Assembly (NCBI RefSeq): GCF_000993805.1
Contig: NZ_CP009961.1
Location: 676,714-740,713 of the forward strand
Length of the DNA: 64,000 nucleotides
Reading direction: 5' to 3'
Source: Thermofilum uzonense
GTDB taxonomy: Archaea > Thermoproteota > Thermoprotei > Thermofilales > Thermofilaceae
In this document: piece by piece, positions 33,725-42,850 of the stretch
Layout of the letters: each line of letters opens with the position of its first letter
Position numbering within the stretch: the stretch's first letter is position 1
Notes under the pieces: model-generated
Told to the model about the DNA's origin: nothing
Database searches by the model: none
The model's input: only the letters and a program-made list of their open reading frames with translations
Position numbers and translations under genes: made by a program

Positions 33725-35134
33725 TTATACCTTTAGGTAAATAGGAGCTGTTAAAGCGGATATTATGTTCTCCATATGGTATGGGTCGTCGATGGCCTGG
33801 GCCTCCCTCACCAGCTCGGCCCTGACATAAGGCGAGGAGAGGTGGATCTGGAAAACCTTCTCGAATACATCACTGTCCAACACTCCGCTTGCGACGACTT
33901 CTCCGCCGCTTATTACCCTGTAGCTCTGGCCTCTCCCACCCTCAGCTCGTAGACGTAGCTTTACTTCCTTTGAATTAACAATCCCACCTAGAGGGTAGTG
34001 CTTCCCATCAGCGTAAGCCTCCAAAGTGATGCGGGGGCCTGAAGGAGACTCTGATACGAATACCCTCTGCTTCCTTAAACCGTCGAGGAGCCCCTCCTCG
34101 CTGAGCTTGTCCACGTAAACCCACGTGGTGGGAGTACCAGGTAGTAGAATACTCGTCTTACCCCTCATCTCGTGGGCATCGCTCCCACCGACCAAGCCTA
34201 TCCTAAAACCATTATTCAGGAGCTGATCCCACTTGCGGAGCGAGACATAATTGTTAAACTCCCAGACTGAGTGGAAGACCTCTAAGCTGTCCGCGAAAGA
34301 GAGATTCCCGAACTCCCAATCGGGACCCAGGGGCTTAGGATGATTTATTGATAAGAAGGCGCCACGGCTCCTGAGATAGGCTACAACCTCCTTGAGTTCC
34401 TCATCCAATCGTATCCGGAACTCTGGAATCTCCGAGACCCCGTAAACGTTCATGTGACCTCTATATGTTGTAAGCTCTACACCCCTCAAGAAGAAGACTT
34501 TCCCCAAGAACCTGCTACGAAAGCCGAGCTCTGCTATATGGGAAACAACGTTGTGATCGGTCACGGAGACGAAGTCAAGGCCTAGCGAGCCCGCAACTTC
34601 TGCTATCTGGTCAAGCGTCGAGTCACCGTCACTGTGGACGGAGTGCATGTGTAGATCGCCTTTAACCCAGCCTCTAGGACTGTCTCCCTGTACTAATTCA
34701 CTTGTTTCAGGAAGGCTTTGGCTTGAAGTTTTCAGGCAGCCCTCGTAGACCCTTACCTTGACCCTGTACCTTAAACCTTGGTCTGGGATCTTGTATAAGC
34801 CTAGTATGACTTTCCATTCTCCTGGAGGGATATCCCCGGGGAGATAGCTCGGCGTAGCCGCCTCTCTTGAAACGGTGAAAGACTTCTTATTGGACCCGCT
34901 CCACCCTCTTAGGTTCTTCATCCCTGTGATGAGGTCCACGGTGCCCGGCTGGAACAAGCCGATGTCCACCGTGGTCTCTCCAGGACCTTTTCCCTGATAC
35001 TCGTACTCAACCTCTATCGTGCACGCTTTCTCAGGAACGGTGAAGAGGAGATAAAGGAAGCCGAGACGCTTCTCGGGACCAGCGTCACCGGTGAACTCAT
35101 AGTCTGCCAAAATCCCGCTTTTTCCCGACATCAC
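33725..35134 (-). CDS. PHP-domain metallohydrolase, CehA/McbA-like
   Basis: 469 residues. The N-terminal ~160 residues are beta-rich and do not match a family I know; the middle is a PHP domain. Metal ligands are in DLHMHSVHSDGDST (near residue 180), SVTDHNVVSH, FLRGVELTTY, SINHPKP and LVGGSDAHE. CehA/McbA-type enzymes hydrolyse phosphoesters or carbamates. The C-terminal ~100 residues again look beta-rich, as in exported carbohydrate-active proteins, but there is no signal peptide. The start is ATG 35134 or 35131. It lies directly upstream of the sugar transporter. Confidence 0.8.
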   Translation of the reverse strand: MMSGKSGILADYEFTGDAGPEKRLGFLYLLFTVPEKACTIEVEYEYQGKGPGETTVDIGLFQPGTVDLITGMKNLRGWSGSNKKSFTVSREAATPSYLPGDIPPGEWKVILGLYKIPDQGLRYRVKVRVYEGCLKTSSQSLPETSELVQGDSPRGWVKGDLHMHSVHSDGDSTLDQIAEVAGSLGLDFVSVTDHNVVSHIAELGFRSRFLGKVFFLRGVELTTYRGHMNVYGVSEIPEFRIRLDEELKEVVAYLRSRGAFLSINHPKPLGPDWEFGNLSFADSLEVFHSVWEFNNYVSLRKWDQLLNNGFRIGLVGGSDAHEMRGKTSILLPGTPTTWVYVDKLSEEGLLDGLRKQRVFVSESPSGPRITLEAYADGKHYPLGGIVNSKEVKLRLRAEGGRGQSYRVISGGEVVASGVLDSDVFEKVFQIHLSSPYVRAELVREAQAIDDPYHMENIISALTAPIYLKV

Positions 35135-35213
35135 CTTTTACTACCCTAAAACCATATATTTACTATTACATTAGCCTTTTAAATCAAAGGTGGCTTTAGG
35201 TCTCGGTGCCCCT

Positions 35214-35504
35214 ATGAAGCTGGTAACGCTACGTGTCTCGGGGATAGGATGCGCCAGCTGTGTTGCCCCAGTCAAAGAGCACTTCCTGAGGATTCCTAGC
35301 GTGCAGGCCGTACACGTGTTAGGGAGTAGGGTTTACCTCATTTTGGGCGATAACGATAACGTCCAGAGGCTGATACTGGATAGTGGTGCCGCCGAGTACT
35401 ACAGCATCAAAATAGAGGGGATAGAGGAAGTCTCGAGCATCCAAGAGGGATTGGAAAGGATTAGGAGAAGCGATAGGCTCGTTTTATCACTGCCCGGAAG
35501 CTAA
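35214..35504 (+). CDS. Small heavy-metal-associated (HMA) domain protein
   Basis: About 96 residues, with a GIGCASC metal-binding loop (C-x2-C) near residue 12 and the usual ferredoxin-like order (LVTLRVSGIGCASCVAPVKE). Copper chaperones or sensors carry this domain; here no transporter lies beside it. ATG 35214 with GGTG five bases before it is preferred. GTG 35190, 24 bp upstream and placed for a leaderless mRNA from a TATA-like box at 35152-35162, is a real alternative. The 3' end overlaps the convergent DHH gene by 4 bp. Confidence 0.75.
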   Translation: MKLVTLRVSGIGCASCVAPVKEHFLRIPSVQAVHVLGSRVYLILGDNDNVQRLILDSGAAEYYSIKIEGIEEVSSIQEGLERIRRSDRLVLSLPGS

Positions 35505-36448
35505 ACGGTCAATCTCAGGGCTTTATCTAAATCTTCTAGAAACTGTTTTAAATCGTCAAGCGGTATCCTAGCACCTGCTGCAGCCGCGTGCCCGCCCCCG
35601 TGCCCACCATACTTGGGTGCAAGAATCCTGAGAGCCTTGTTCAAGTCTACCCTTTCATCGCGAGCCCTGAGACTCATGATTGCCCAGTTTCCTCTAACCT
35701 CAACGGCAACTCCAACCTTCTTCCCTCTTAACACCGCGGCATAAAAAGCTGTGACTCCGAGGCTGGCTCCCGGGTCGATAACGTAGGCGATGTTTTCAAG
35801 GCTCTGGACAATCTCGGGTAGCCTCTCACGAGCCTCTTCGAGTATGCGGGCTTGTTTTCGGGCAGCCTCAACCAGGAAGTCCAACTGGGATGGCAATTTG
35901 TTCAATGCAAGTTCTTCTACAACAAGCCTCTTCTTTTCGTGATCCCTCCTTATGGCTTCGAGGCCTAGCGTCAGAGTACCGGCCTCGAGGAAAAGGGATC
36001 TGATGTCCCAGTCCCTGATTTTCTCCTTGAAGAACGGGGTCGTTATGGCATAGTCGCCTATGGCCCCGTAGAGTGCAACCCTACTCATCTCGCTGGGAGG
36101 ATTGAAGAACCTGTAAGCTAGCTCTGCCGTGCAGGGGCCCTCCTCATGGAAGACCTTGACGCCTGAGGCCCTTAGCAGGTCGAGTGCGCCTTCGGGCGGC
36201 GGATGATGGTCTATATAAATGGCTTCTTTAAATTCGTGGAGCCTTAAGGCTAGTTCTCTCCACAGTCTCTCGTCAAGGGATATGTCAAGTATTATGACGC
36301 TTTCAGCCTCCCCCCTGAACTCGTCCAGGTCACCCAGGATGCCTACGGGGTGCGTAAAAACAACTCGACCATGTACGACGGAGCGTGCAATAGCAGCCGA
36401 GGTGACGCCGTCAGTGTCTCCGTGAGCTAGTATGAGAAAATCCGACAT
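35501..36448 (-). CDS. DHH-family phosphoesterase
   Basis: A 315-residue DHH/DHHA1 protein. The N-terminal metal motif is AHGDTDGVTSA (His9, Asp11, Asp13), then IILDIS, and the signature YIDHHPPPEG, with AIGDYA further on. The C-terminal DHHA1 substrate motif is GGHGGGHAAAAG. Related enzymes act as nanoRNases, RecJ-like exonucleases or pAp/pApA phosphatases, releasing 5'-nucleotides. ATG 36448 is chosen, five bases after the RuBisCO stop, with GGGG just before it. Coupling to RuBisCO suggests a role in nucleotide salvage that yields AMP, the precursor of RuBisCO's substrate in archaea. That is inference. Confidence 0.82.
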   Translation of the reverse strand: MSDFLILAHGDTDGVTSAAIARSVVHGRVVFTHPVGILGDLDEFRGEAESVIILDISLDERLWRELALRLHEFKEAIYIDHHPPPEGALDLLRASGVKVFHEEGPCTAELAYRFFNPPSEMSRVALYGAIGDYAITTPFFKEKIRDWDIRSLFLEAGTLTLGLEAIRRDHEKKRLVVEELALNKLPSQLDFLVEAARKQARILEEARERLPEIVQSLENIAYVIDPGASLGVTAFYAAVLRGKKVGVAVEVRGNWAIMSLRARDERVDLNKALRILAPKYGGHGGGHAAAAGARIPLDDLKQFLEDLDKALRLTV

Positions 36449-36453
36449 TTCCC

Positions 36454-37785
36454 CTAGGCCGGCTTCACGAACCCCCACTTCTCGATAGCTCGCGCGAGCT
36501 CTCTATGGGTCTTCGCGTACTCTGCGAGGTCTGTGCCCTCAATCGCTGCCTCGACGGCTTGTCTAGCAGCTGCAGCGCCAGCTCTCGGTCCATCTGGGTG
36601 CCCGACGACGCCTCCCCCAACCTGTATGACTAGATCCAAACCCATACTCCTTATGACTTCTGGGAGCGTGCCGGGGTGTAGTCCTCCACTCGATACGGGG
36701 AAGGAGGGCTTGAACTCGTTTAGGGGCTGCTCAAGGTGGAAGACGTCGTCACTGTCGGGCGTGTAAACGGGATCTCTTAGAACCCTTGCATTCCTAACAA
36801 CGTCCACCGTCTTCGCCTCCAGCTTCCCGACCTCGGGGGTTCCGACGTGTAGCTGGTCTATACCTATAATCCTGTAGAGCTTGGCGAGGGTGAACATGGA
36901 GATGCCGTGGTAGGGGTTCCTCGTGAAAGCTGCATGCATCGCCCTGTGGCCGTGGATAGCGAGGCCATACTCCTCTGCCAGGTCCCGGATATATGTGAGC
37001 GCCGACCACCCCGTTATAACCACGTCCACCATTATATACGGGTTCCCGTAGTCTGCTACCAGCTTCAGTCTCCGCTCCATCTCTCTGACGTCAGCCGTGA
37101 TGTTTGCAAACCAAGCCTTCCTTTCACCCGTCTCCTTTTCAGCCCTGTCAATGGACTTCATGATAGCCTTGGCCCTCTCCTCAAACCTACAGAAGCTGGG
37201 GCTAGCGATGTTCTCGTCATCCTTGACGTAGTCCATACCCCCTATAAGCAGATCGTATGCAAGCTTCTCCACCTCGTCGGGCGAATACCCGACCTTGGGT
37301 TTAGGAACGGTTCCGATAATCGGCCTCTTGCTAATCCTCATGACTTCCCTTATCCCATTTATCCCCTTTGAGGGCCCCTTGAACCCCTTTAGGAAAACGG
37401 GCGGGAGATATATGTCCTCAACTCTTAGGCCCTTCACTCGCCTCATGCCGAAAATATTCCCGGCAACAGACGCTAGAAAGGCGGGCATGTTCGCCTCTTC
37501 AAAAAGCTCGACAGGGTAAGCTATCCTCACAAGGTATGAGCCATCCCCTAGATCCTTGTACTCATAGGCCTTACCCTTCAAACGGTCTAGTCTAGACTGG
37601 TCGTACCACTGGTAGAGAGTCGTCCAGGTCCCGACGCTGCTCTCTGCAGCCACACCGCCAGCTGCGTCGTCAACGGTAAAGCCCTCGCTCGGGGTTAGAC
37701 GGAAAGTAACTATAACCTCGTTCTTTGGGTCTGGAGTGTACCCCCACTTCACGAATTCAGGATAAGGCTCAAATTCTTCCGGCAT
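36454..37785 (-). CDS. rbcL: Form III ribulose-bisphosphate carboxylase large subunit
   Basis: A 443-residue archaeal RuBisCO. The active site is complete: Lys162 and Lys164 in TVPKPKVGYSP, the carbamylated Lys188 with Asp190 and Glu191 in GGMDYVKDDE, His in AIHGHRAMHAAF, the loop-6 lysine in HVGTPEVGKLEAKT, and the phosphate sites SSGGLHPG and QVGGGVVGHPDGP. Form III enzymes fix CO2 onto ribulose 1,5-bisphosphate produced from AMP by AMP phosphorylase and ribose-1,5-bisphosphate isomerase, rather than in a full Calvin cycle. Those two partners are not in the window. ATG at 37785. It is followed by the DHH gene after 5 bp. Confidence 0.95.
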   Translation of the reverse strand: MPEEFEPYPEFVKWGYTPDPKNEVIVTFRLTPSEGFTVDDAAGGVAAESSVGTWTTLYQWYDQSRLDRLKGKAYEYKDLGDGSYLVRIAYPVELFEEANMPAFLASVAGNIFGMRRVKGLRVEDIYLPPVFLKGFKGPSKGINGIREVMRISKRPIIGTVPKPKVGYSPDEVEKLAYDLLIGGMDYVKDDENIASPSFCRFEERAKAIMKSIDRAEKETGERKAWFANITADVREMERRLKLVADYGNPYIMVDVVITGWSALTYIRDLAEEYGLAIHGHRAMHAAFTRNPYHGISMFTLAKLYRIIGIDQLHVGTPEVGKLEAKTVDVVRNARVLRDPVYTPDSDDVFHLEQPLNEFKPSFPVSSGGLHPGTLPEVIRSMGLDLVIQVGGGVVGHPDGPRAGAAAARQAVEAAIEGTDLAEYAKTHRELARAIEKWGFVKPA

Positions 37786-37897
37786 CTGATATCAAATATA
37801 TCTTTACGGAAAGGGCGAATAAATACCCTTTGGTTATAGTTGAGGCAAAACACCTTGAAGCAAAGACCATATTTATCTGGATCAACATATCTAGCAC

Positions 37898-38839
37898 ATG
37901 ACGCACGAGATCCAGGAAAAAATAATAGAGGTTTACAACAAGATCATTGAGAGCGTCGTAGGCGTGTCTACTCTACGCGTCATAGACCTCATATTTACCC
38001 AAGCCCCCATCACGGGTTTCGGGTCGGGAGTCGTAGTGGACTCCGACGGGCTCATAGCCACTAACTCACACGTAGTCGAGGGTTTTGAGAAAATAGTAGT
38101 TACCGACCCGCATGGCGATACCTTCCCAGCAGAGATAGTTGCGGAGGACCCTCAATGGGACATAGCTTTCCTGAAAGCCGAGGGAGGAGACTTTAAGCCG
38201 GCGAAGCTCGGCGACAGTGACAACGTGAAAATAGGCCAGATAGTCCTAGCCATTGGAAATCCATTCGGCCAGATACTCGGCGGACCCTCGCTAACCTTTG
38301 GCGTCATCAGCGGCCTCAAGAGAACTCTTCGGGTAGAAGGGAAGGTTTACGAGAATATGATTCAGACAGATGCCGCGATAAACCCCGGGAACAGCGGTGG
38401 CCCGCTTGTAAACCTCGATGAAGAGGTTATCGGGATAACGACAGCGATGATACCCTTTGCCCAAGGAATCGGCTTCGCGATTCCCGTCAACGAGGTCAAA
38501 TGGGCCCTCGAGCAGGTGAGACAGTATGGTAGAATTGTGAGGCCCTGGATCGGCATATTCGGAATCGACGTCACACAAATGGTTGCCAGGCAGCTCAATC
38601 TCCCCGAACCTGGAGGAGTCTTGATAGTCCGAGTAGTACCCGGTGCTCCAGCACACCGTGCAGGAATAAGGGCCGGGGATCTGATAATCGAGGCCAACGG
38701 GAAGAAGCTCGAGGGTGTTGCTCATCTCGCCCGGGTTCTGCGAGAGATAGGCATAGGAGGAGTTGTAGAGCTTAAAATCCTACGACACGGCGTATACAGG
38801 ATTATAAATGTCCGCGTGGAAGGAATTTCAACCCAATAA
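37898..38839 (+). CDS. HtrA/DegP-like serine protease with one PDZ domain, no signal peptide
   Basis: A 313-residue S1C protease. The catalytic triad is His58 (ATNSHVV), Asp88 (QWDIAFL) and Ser166 (NPGNSGGPL). A PDZ domain fills about residues 220-310 (GGVLIVRVVPGAPAHRAGIR). Unlike bacterial DegP there is no N-terminal signal or membrane helix, so it probably works in the cytoplasm on misfolded proteins. A TATA-like box at 37869-37876 lies 26 nt before ATG 37898 (leaderless). Its promoter region is shared, back to back, with RuBisCO. Confidence 0.9.
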   Translation: MTHEIQEKIIEVYNKIIESVVGVSTLRVIDLIFTQAPITGFGSGVVVDSDGLIATNSHVVEGFEKIVVTDPHGDTFPAEIVAEDPQWDIAFLKAEGGDFKPAKLGDSDNVKIGQIVLAIGNPFGQILGGPSLTFGVISGLKRTLRVEGKVYENMIQTDAAINPGNSGGPLVNLDEEVIGITTAMIPFAQGIGFAIPVNEVKWALEQVRQYGRIVRPWIGIFGIDVTQMVARQLNLPEPGGVLIVRVVPGAPAHRAGIRAGDLIIEANGKKLEGVAHLARVLREIGIGGVVELKILRHGVYRIINVRVEGISTQ

Positions 38840-38913
38840 TCCTGATTAAACTAGGAAAAACAAAAATCCTATCTCCTGTTTAGTTGGAGCCTCCACTTGT
38901 ACGCTAGGATTTT

Positions 38914-40290
38914 TCAGCCCCTATAGTGTTTTGCCATTTCCTCGTTTCCAGGCATAGCGAGGATTGCATCCCACACCTCTTCGGCCTGCTTCTCGGACTT
39001 CGTTCTGGGATCCAGCATGAGCCAGTCTATGAGGATCTGCCTCCCGCCCTCAAGGAAGGCTGTCAGGGTCATTTCCATTCTTAGCATGCGCGGCCAGAGA
39101 ACAGACTTGAGGATCTTCCCGGGAACCCTTAACCCTTGAGGCCTCCTAACTCCTTTCGCGGATACCTCTGCGGGGATCTCGACCGCGACATCGTTGGGTA
39201 TGCCGTCAATCGCCCCATCGTTGGGGACATTGACCTGATAGGTCGCAGGCTCGTCGTTCGCTATAGAGCTTATGATTGGGATGAGGGACTCATCTGTCCT
39301 CGAGGCTGGGAAGAAGGGAGCTATAGGCATGCGTGGATCCTCGGCTAGCCTCTCAAGGTAGCTCGAGTACCACTCGTGGTGGGCAAGGTATAGCATCCAG
39401 CCTATCTCGCTGTCAGGGCCTCCCGTGGGACCGAACCAATACTGCTTGGTCTTTAGGTCCCAGTGATACGCCCATGTTCCACCTCTAACCGTGTCGCCGA
39501 TTGGGAATAAGCCGTAACGCTTGTACATGTCGACTGCGGCTGGGCTCAAGTGTATGTCGAAGGGGTTGCGTTGGCTGAGCCTCCACTTCCTCCAGTATTC
39601 TTGGGCTTTTTTCTCGATCCACTCGTCCAGGAGTGGATAGAGGTTCCTCCCCTTGGAGGTAAACTTTGTCAACCATATGACGTGGTTGAAGCCTATCATC
39701 TCTGCCTCCACGTCCTCCGGTTTAAAGCCAAGTATGCCGGCTATCTCCTTATAGGCGAGGTGCCCGTGACACAGCCCAATGACGTTGACCTTCACCTCTC
39801 GTGATATCAGCGTAGTGAGCTCGAAGACGGGGTTAGCCAGTTGCAGGAGCCATGCTCCGGGGGCGTACTGTTCGACGTCCCTTGCTATGTCTAGTGCCAG
39901 CTTGAATTGGTAGTAGCCCCATATGGTGTGGTAGTCCGAGACCATGTTCCACTCCGTGCTGTTCACACCCCGGTAGTAGCCGTGCTTCTCGGAGATCTCC
40001 CGCATCGCCTCGTAGTATCCGTGCCCACCATACATGGCCGTGTTTACGACGAAGTCAGCGTCCTTGATTGCCTCCTTCCTGTTAGTAGTCAGATGGAACT
40101 TGTAGTCTACGCCAAGCTCTGAGGAGTATTTCCTTGCGAATGCGCCTACTCTCTTAAGACGGGTCTCGTCTATGTCCATAAGGTAGACTTCGCTCCCTAG
40201 GAGGGTGGGGGTATGGAGAAGATCGTGGACCACGGTTGAACTCCAAGCTATGCTTCCCGCGCCTATAACGGCGATCTTGACTTTTGTCAC
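38914..40290 (-). CDS. Glycoside hydrolase family 4 (alpha-glycosidase-like)
   Basis: A 458-residue NAD-dependent glycosidase. The dinucleotide motif is IAVIGAGSIAWSSTVVHDLL at the N-terminus. The metal/substrate residues are in LQLANPVFELTTL (Asn-Pro), VIGLCHGH (metal-binding Cys and His) and GFNHVIWL. GH4 enzymes cleave alpha- or beta-glycosides, galacturonides or glucosides by an oxidation-elimination mechanism that needs Mn2+ and NAD. The sugar specificity is not readable; the nearby GPH transporter suggests imported glycosides. The start is ATG 40290. Confidence 0.9.
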   Translation of the reverse strand: MTKVKIAVIGAGSIAWSSTVVHDLLHTPTLLGSEVYLMDIDETRLKRVGAFARKYSSELGVDYKFHLTTNRKEAIKDADFVVNTAMYGGHGYYEAMREISEKHGYYRGVNSTEWNMVSDYHTIWGYYQFKLALDIARDVEQYAPGAWLLQLANPVFELTTLISREVKVNVIGLCHGHLAYKEIAGILGFKPEDVEAEMIGFNHVIWLTKFTSKGRNLYPLLDEWIEKKAQEYWRKWRLSQRNPFDIHLSPAAVDMYKRYGLFPIGDTVRGGTWAYHWDLKTKQYWFGPTGGPDSEIGWMLYLAHHEWYSSYLERLAEDPRMPIAPFFPASRTDESLIPIISSIANDEPATYQVNVPNDGAIDGIPNDVAVEIPAEVSAKGVRRPQGLRVPGKILKSVLWPRMLRMEMTLTAFLEGGRQILIDWLMLDPRTKSEKQAEEVWDAILAMPGNEEMAKHYRG

Positions 40291-40391
40291 AACTTCATAA
40301 ATTGTATTAAGAAATAACTTTTTCTTATTAAGAACTAGTCTTTAAGAGGCGTCTTTAAGAGGCGGAACGTTAACTCTACACCGTCTCATTA

Positions 40392-41195
40392 TCAAGGCTG
40401 AACAGCCTCGACGCTCAGCACCTTGAGGGTTGCTTTTCTCAACAACAGGAGCGTTGTAAGTCTAATAGCGGGGAACAGCAGCAAAAATAAGATTATAGCA
40501 ACGGGATTAGCATATGGGGGACGAACACGTATATTAACAAAGGAAAGACCCGATGATAAAACATCTAATATCGCAACGGCCTTGAAGAGACCCTCCTTCG
40601 TCAGCGAGCCCAGTTCTAAGAGGAACATTATCATCCCCACCCATCCGAGCAGCATCCCTAAACCCATCACGAGTAGCGTTGCTACTAGCCCGAGTATGAT
40701 AATTACCAGCAATCCCTGGTATCCCTCTCGTGCACTAGGATGCTTCACAATCATCCCTGGCAAAGGCGTCGTCCCGTTGGAGGTTATAACAGCTAGGATG
40801 ATTAGCGTAGCAGAGATCGCTCCAAAAATGAAGCCGGCATAGTAACCATACTTCAGAAGCTTTGAGGGAGTTGAAAGGGTGCTGCTCCACTTGGCCAGCC
40901 TACCCGCTGAGGGTATAAGGTAGAAGAGGATAGCGATAAGCCCTAGAACAAATCCGACGAGGGCTAAAACGCCCCCGATAACCGACAATACTAGATATCT
41001 TTGCAGAGAAGCCATAATCTCTTCGAGAATATGCTGGGAGGTCGCGTACGCGGTCAGGGAGTAAAGCAACATAGTATATGGAGCTAAAAAGATCGAAGAT
41101 ATCACTTCTAGAACATAAGATATGATGCTTATCTCAGAATATTTTTTGAGAAGATTCAATCCATACCTGTAGTCGTCGGCCTGGAGAACCTGCAT
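40392..41195 (-). CDS. Polytopic membrane protein of unknown function
   Basis: 267 residues with about five to six helices: around residues 22-48, 70-97, 113-138, 165-195 and 230-252. The first 20 residues are cytosolic. A DUF973-like identity is possible but not demonstrable by eye. The PadR-like regulator 90 bp upstream on the same strand suggests a regulator/membrane-protein unit similar to the one at 1777-2758. Confidence 0.5.
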   Translation of the reverse strand: MQVLQADDYRYGLNLLKKYSEISIISYVLEVISSIFLAPYTMLLYSLTAYATSQHILEEIMASLQRYLVLSVIGGVLALVGFVLGLIAILFYLIPSAGRLAKWSSTLSTPSKLLKYGYYAGFIFGAISATLIILAVITSNGTTPLPGMIVKHPSAREGYQGLLVIIILGLVATLLVMGLGMLLGWVGMIMFLLELGSLTKEGLFKAVAILDVLSSGLSFVNIRVRPPYANPVAIILFLLLFPAIRLTTLLLLRKATLKVLSVEAVQP

Positions 41196-41285
41196 AACTC
41201 AACCCCGATTCAATTTTGATATCAACTAATAAAACGCTGACGCCGAACACGCCTATAGGAAAACATATTTAGAAGCTTTAGAGGG

Positions 41286-41615
41286 TCACTCAGCGAGAAG
41301 CTTTACTATCCTATTCAGGTATTCCAGGCCCTTCAAGTACGTTTGCTTACCTACCTCCTCTAGGCAATACATGCTCTTACCCTCCTCGCTTGTCTTACGC
41401 CTGACTAGCCCTTCTCTCTCCATCCTGTATAGAACAGTGTAAAGGTAAACAGTGTTAACCTTTATGGAGAACTTTTCCTTAAGTCTCTTCTTTAATTCTG
41501 TAACACTCAATCCATCTTCGTGTAGCAGGATATTAGCCACATATATCCATAGAACCTCGTTTTCAAGCTTCCTCTTAAGCCTCTTGAAAGCCTTCAAAGA
41601 CACTTCTGAAGCCAC
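41286..41615 (-). CDS. PadR-like winged-helix regulator
   Basis: A 109-residue winged-helix protein of the PadR type: a first helix (NEVLWIYVANILLHEDGLSV), TELKKRLKEKFSIKVNTVYL as recognition element, and the wing LVRRKTSEEGKSMYCLEEVG followed by a dimerisation helix. The TVYLYTVLYRMEREGLV segment is characteristic of PadR. It is divergent from ino1, with the two start codons about 77 bp apart. It probably controls itself and the membrane protein downstream; an effect on ino1 is possible. Confidence 0.78.
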   Translation of the reverse strand: MASEVSLKAFKRLKRKLENEVLWIYVANILLHEDGLSVTELKKRLKEKFSIKVNTVYLYTVLYRMEREGLVRRKTSEEGKSMYCLEEVGKQTYLKGLEYLNRIVKLLAE

Positions 41616-41664
41616 GATCAGAGAAAAGCCAAAAGCTTATTAATAACTCTTCTAGAAGGTTTTC

Positions 41665-41675
41665 TGTATAAAAAA
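41665..41675 (+). promoter_or_regulatory. TATA-like box of ino1
   Basis: TGTATAAAAAA centred about 23 nt before ATG 41693, so the ino1 mRNA is leaderless or nearly so. This supports ATG 41693 over GTG 41684. Confidence 0.5.
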
Positions 41676-41692
41676 ATTCATACGTGATTCGT

Positions 41693-42790
41693 ATGGGAAA
41701 GATAAGGGTGGGACTTGTAGGGATAGGGAACTGTGCCTCAGCCATAGTTCAAAGCGTTTTCCTCGCGAAGAAAAGGCCTTTAAGGGGTATCCTTTTCGAA
41801 GAGATAGGAGGCTACAGGGTACAGGACATTGACTTTGTTTTCGCTGCCGACGTGGATACAAGGAAGATAGGTAAAGATCTTGGCCAGGCAATATTCGAGG
41901 GCTCCAACCTCTTCCCCCGGTTGGTGGAAGATATAGAGACGGGAGTAAAGGTCACAGCGGGGCCTGTCCTTGATGGAGTTGCAGAGCACATGAGGCCTTT
42001 CTTCGCGCCGCACTCGCGAGACGTCTCAATGGACGAAATTGTTAAGGCCATGAGAGACGCTGGGGTCGAGGTCGTAGTGAATATGCTGCCGGTGGGCTCT
42101 GAGCTTGCTACACGCTTCTATGCCGAGGCTACGCTCAGAGCTGGCGCGGCCTTCATAAACGGCATCCCTGTCTTCATAGCAAGTGACCCTACGGGTGAAT
42201 GGCAGGAGAAGTACAGGCGAGCCGGGCTACCTCTACTTGGAGACGACGTGAAAGGACAGTTTGGGGCCACGATTCTCCACTCAGCTCTCACAGCTTTGAT
42301 GCGTGAGAGAGGCCTTCTCGTAGAGGAGACCTACCAGCTGAACATAGGGGGTAATACGGACTTCCTCAACATGAAGGAGGAAGAAAGGCTCCGGAGCAAG
42401 AGGGAGAGCAAGACTAGCGCTGTCGCATACACGCTTTTCAACGCAGAGGAGATTATCCGGTCACAGAGAATAAGGATTGGTCCAAGCGACTGGGTACCAT
42501 TCCTAGGGAATACCAAGGTGGCCTACATATACATCAAGGCGACATCATTCCTCGGATTACCCGTGGAGCTCGACGTCAAGCTCAAGGTAGACGATAAGAG
42601 CATGTTTGCCGCTTCAATGGTAGACGCTATAAGGCTGGCGAAGCTGGCACTTGACAACGGACTATCCGGGCCCATACACGAGGCCAGTGCATACTACTTT
42701 AAACACCCGCCGAGACCTGTCTCGTCGCCTTACGAGGCTAAGAGAATGCTGGAAGAGTTTATAGCAAGGTACGGGGCAGCACAGGCCTAG
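41693..42790 (+). CDS. ino1: Myo-inositol-1-phosphate synthase
   Basis: A 365-residue NAD-dependent isomerase that turns glucose 6-phosphate into inositol 1-phosphate, used in archaea for archaetidylinositol lipids and compatible solutes. The NAD motif is GLVGIGNCASAIVQ at the N-terminus. Family signatures are FVFAADVDTRKIGKDL, VVVNMLPVGS, INGIPVFIASDP and LPLLGDDVKGQFGATILH with NIGGNTDFLNM near residue 220. Catalytic lysines are in KTSAVAY and DVKLKVDDK. The length and order match the archaeal type. The next gene has its own TATA-like box. Confidence 0.92.
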   Translation: MGKIRVGLVGIGNCASAIVQSVFLAKKRPLRGILFEEIGGYRVQDIDFVFAADVDTRKIGKDLGQAIFEGSNLFPRLVEDIETGVKVTAGPVLDGVAEHMRPFFAPHSRDVSMDEIVKAMRDAGVEVVVNMLPVGSELATRFYAEATLRAGAAFINGIPVFIASDPTGEWQEKYRRAGLPLLGDDVKGQFGATILHSALTALMRERGLLVEETYQLNIGGNTDFLNMKEEERLRSKRESKTSAVAYTLFNAEEIIRSQRIRIGPSDWVPFLGNTKVAYIYIKATSFLGLPVELDVKLKVDDKSMFAASMVDAIRLAKLALDNGLSGPIHEASAYYFKHPPRPVSSPYEAKRMLEEFIARYGAAQA

Positions 42791-42850
42791 ATCCCACACT
42801 GATACAAGATACAACTATATACGTATAAAACAAGTGATCTTCGAGACAAA

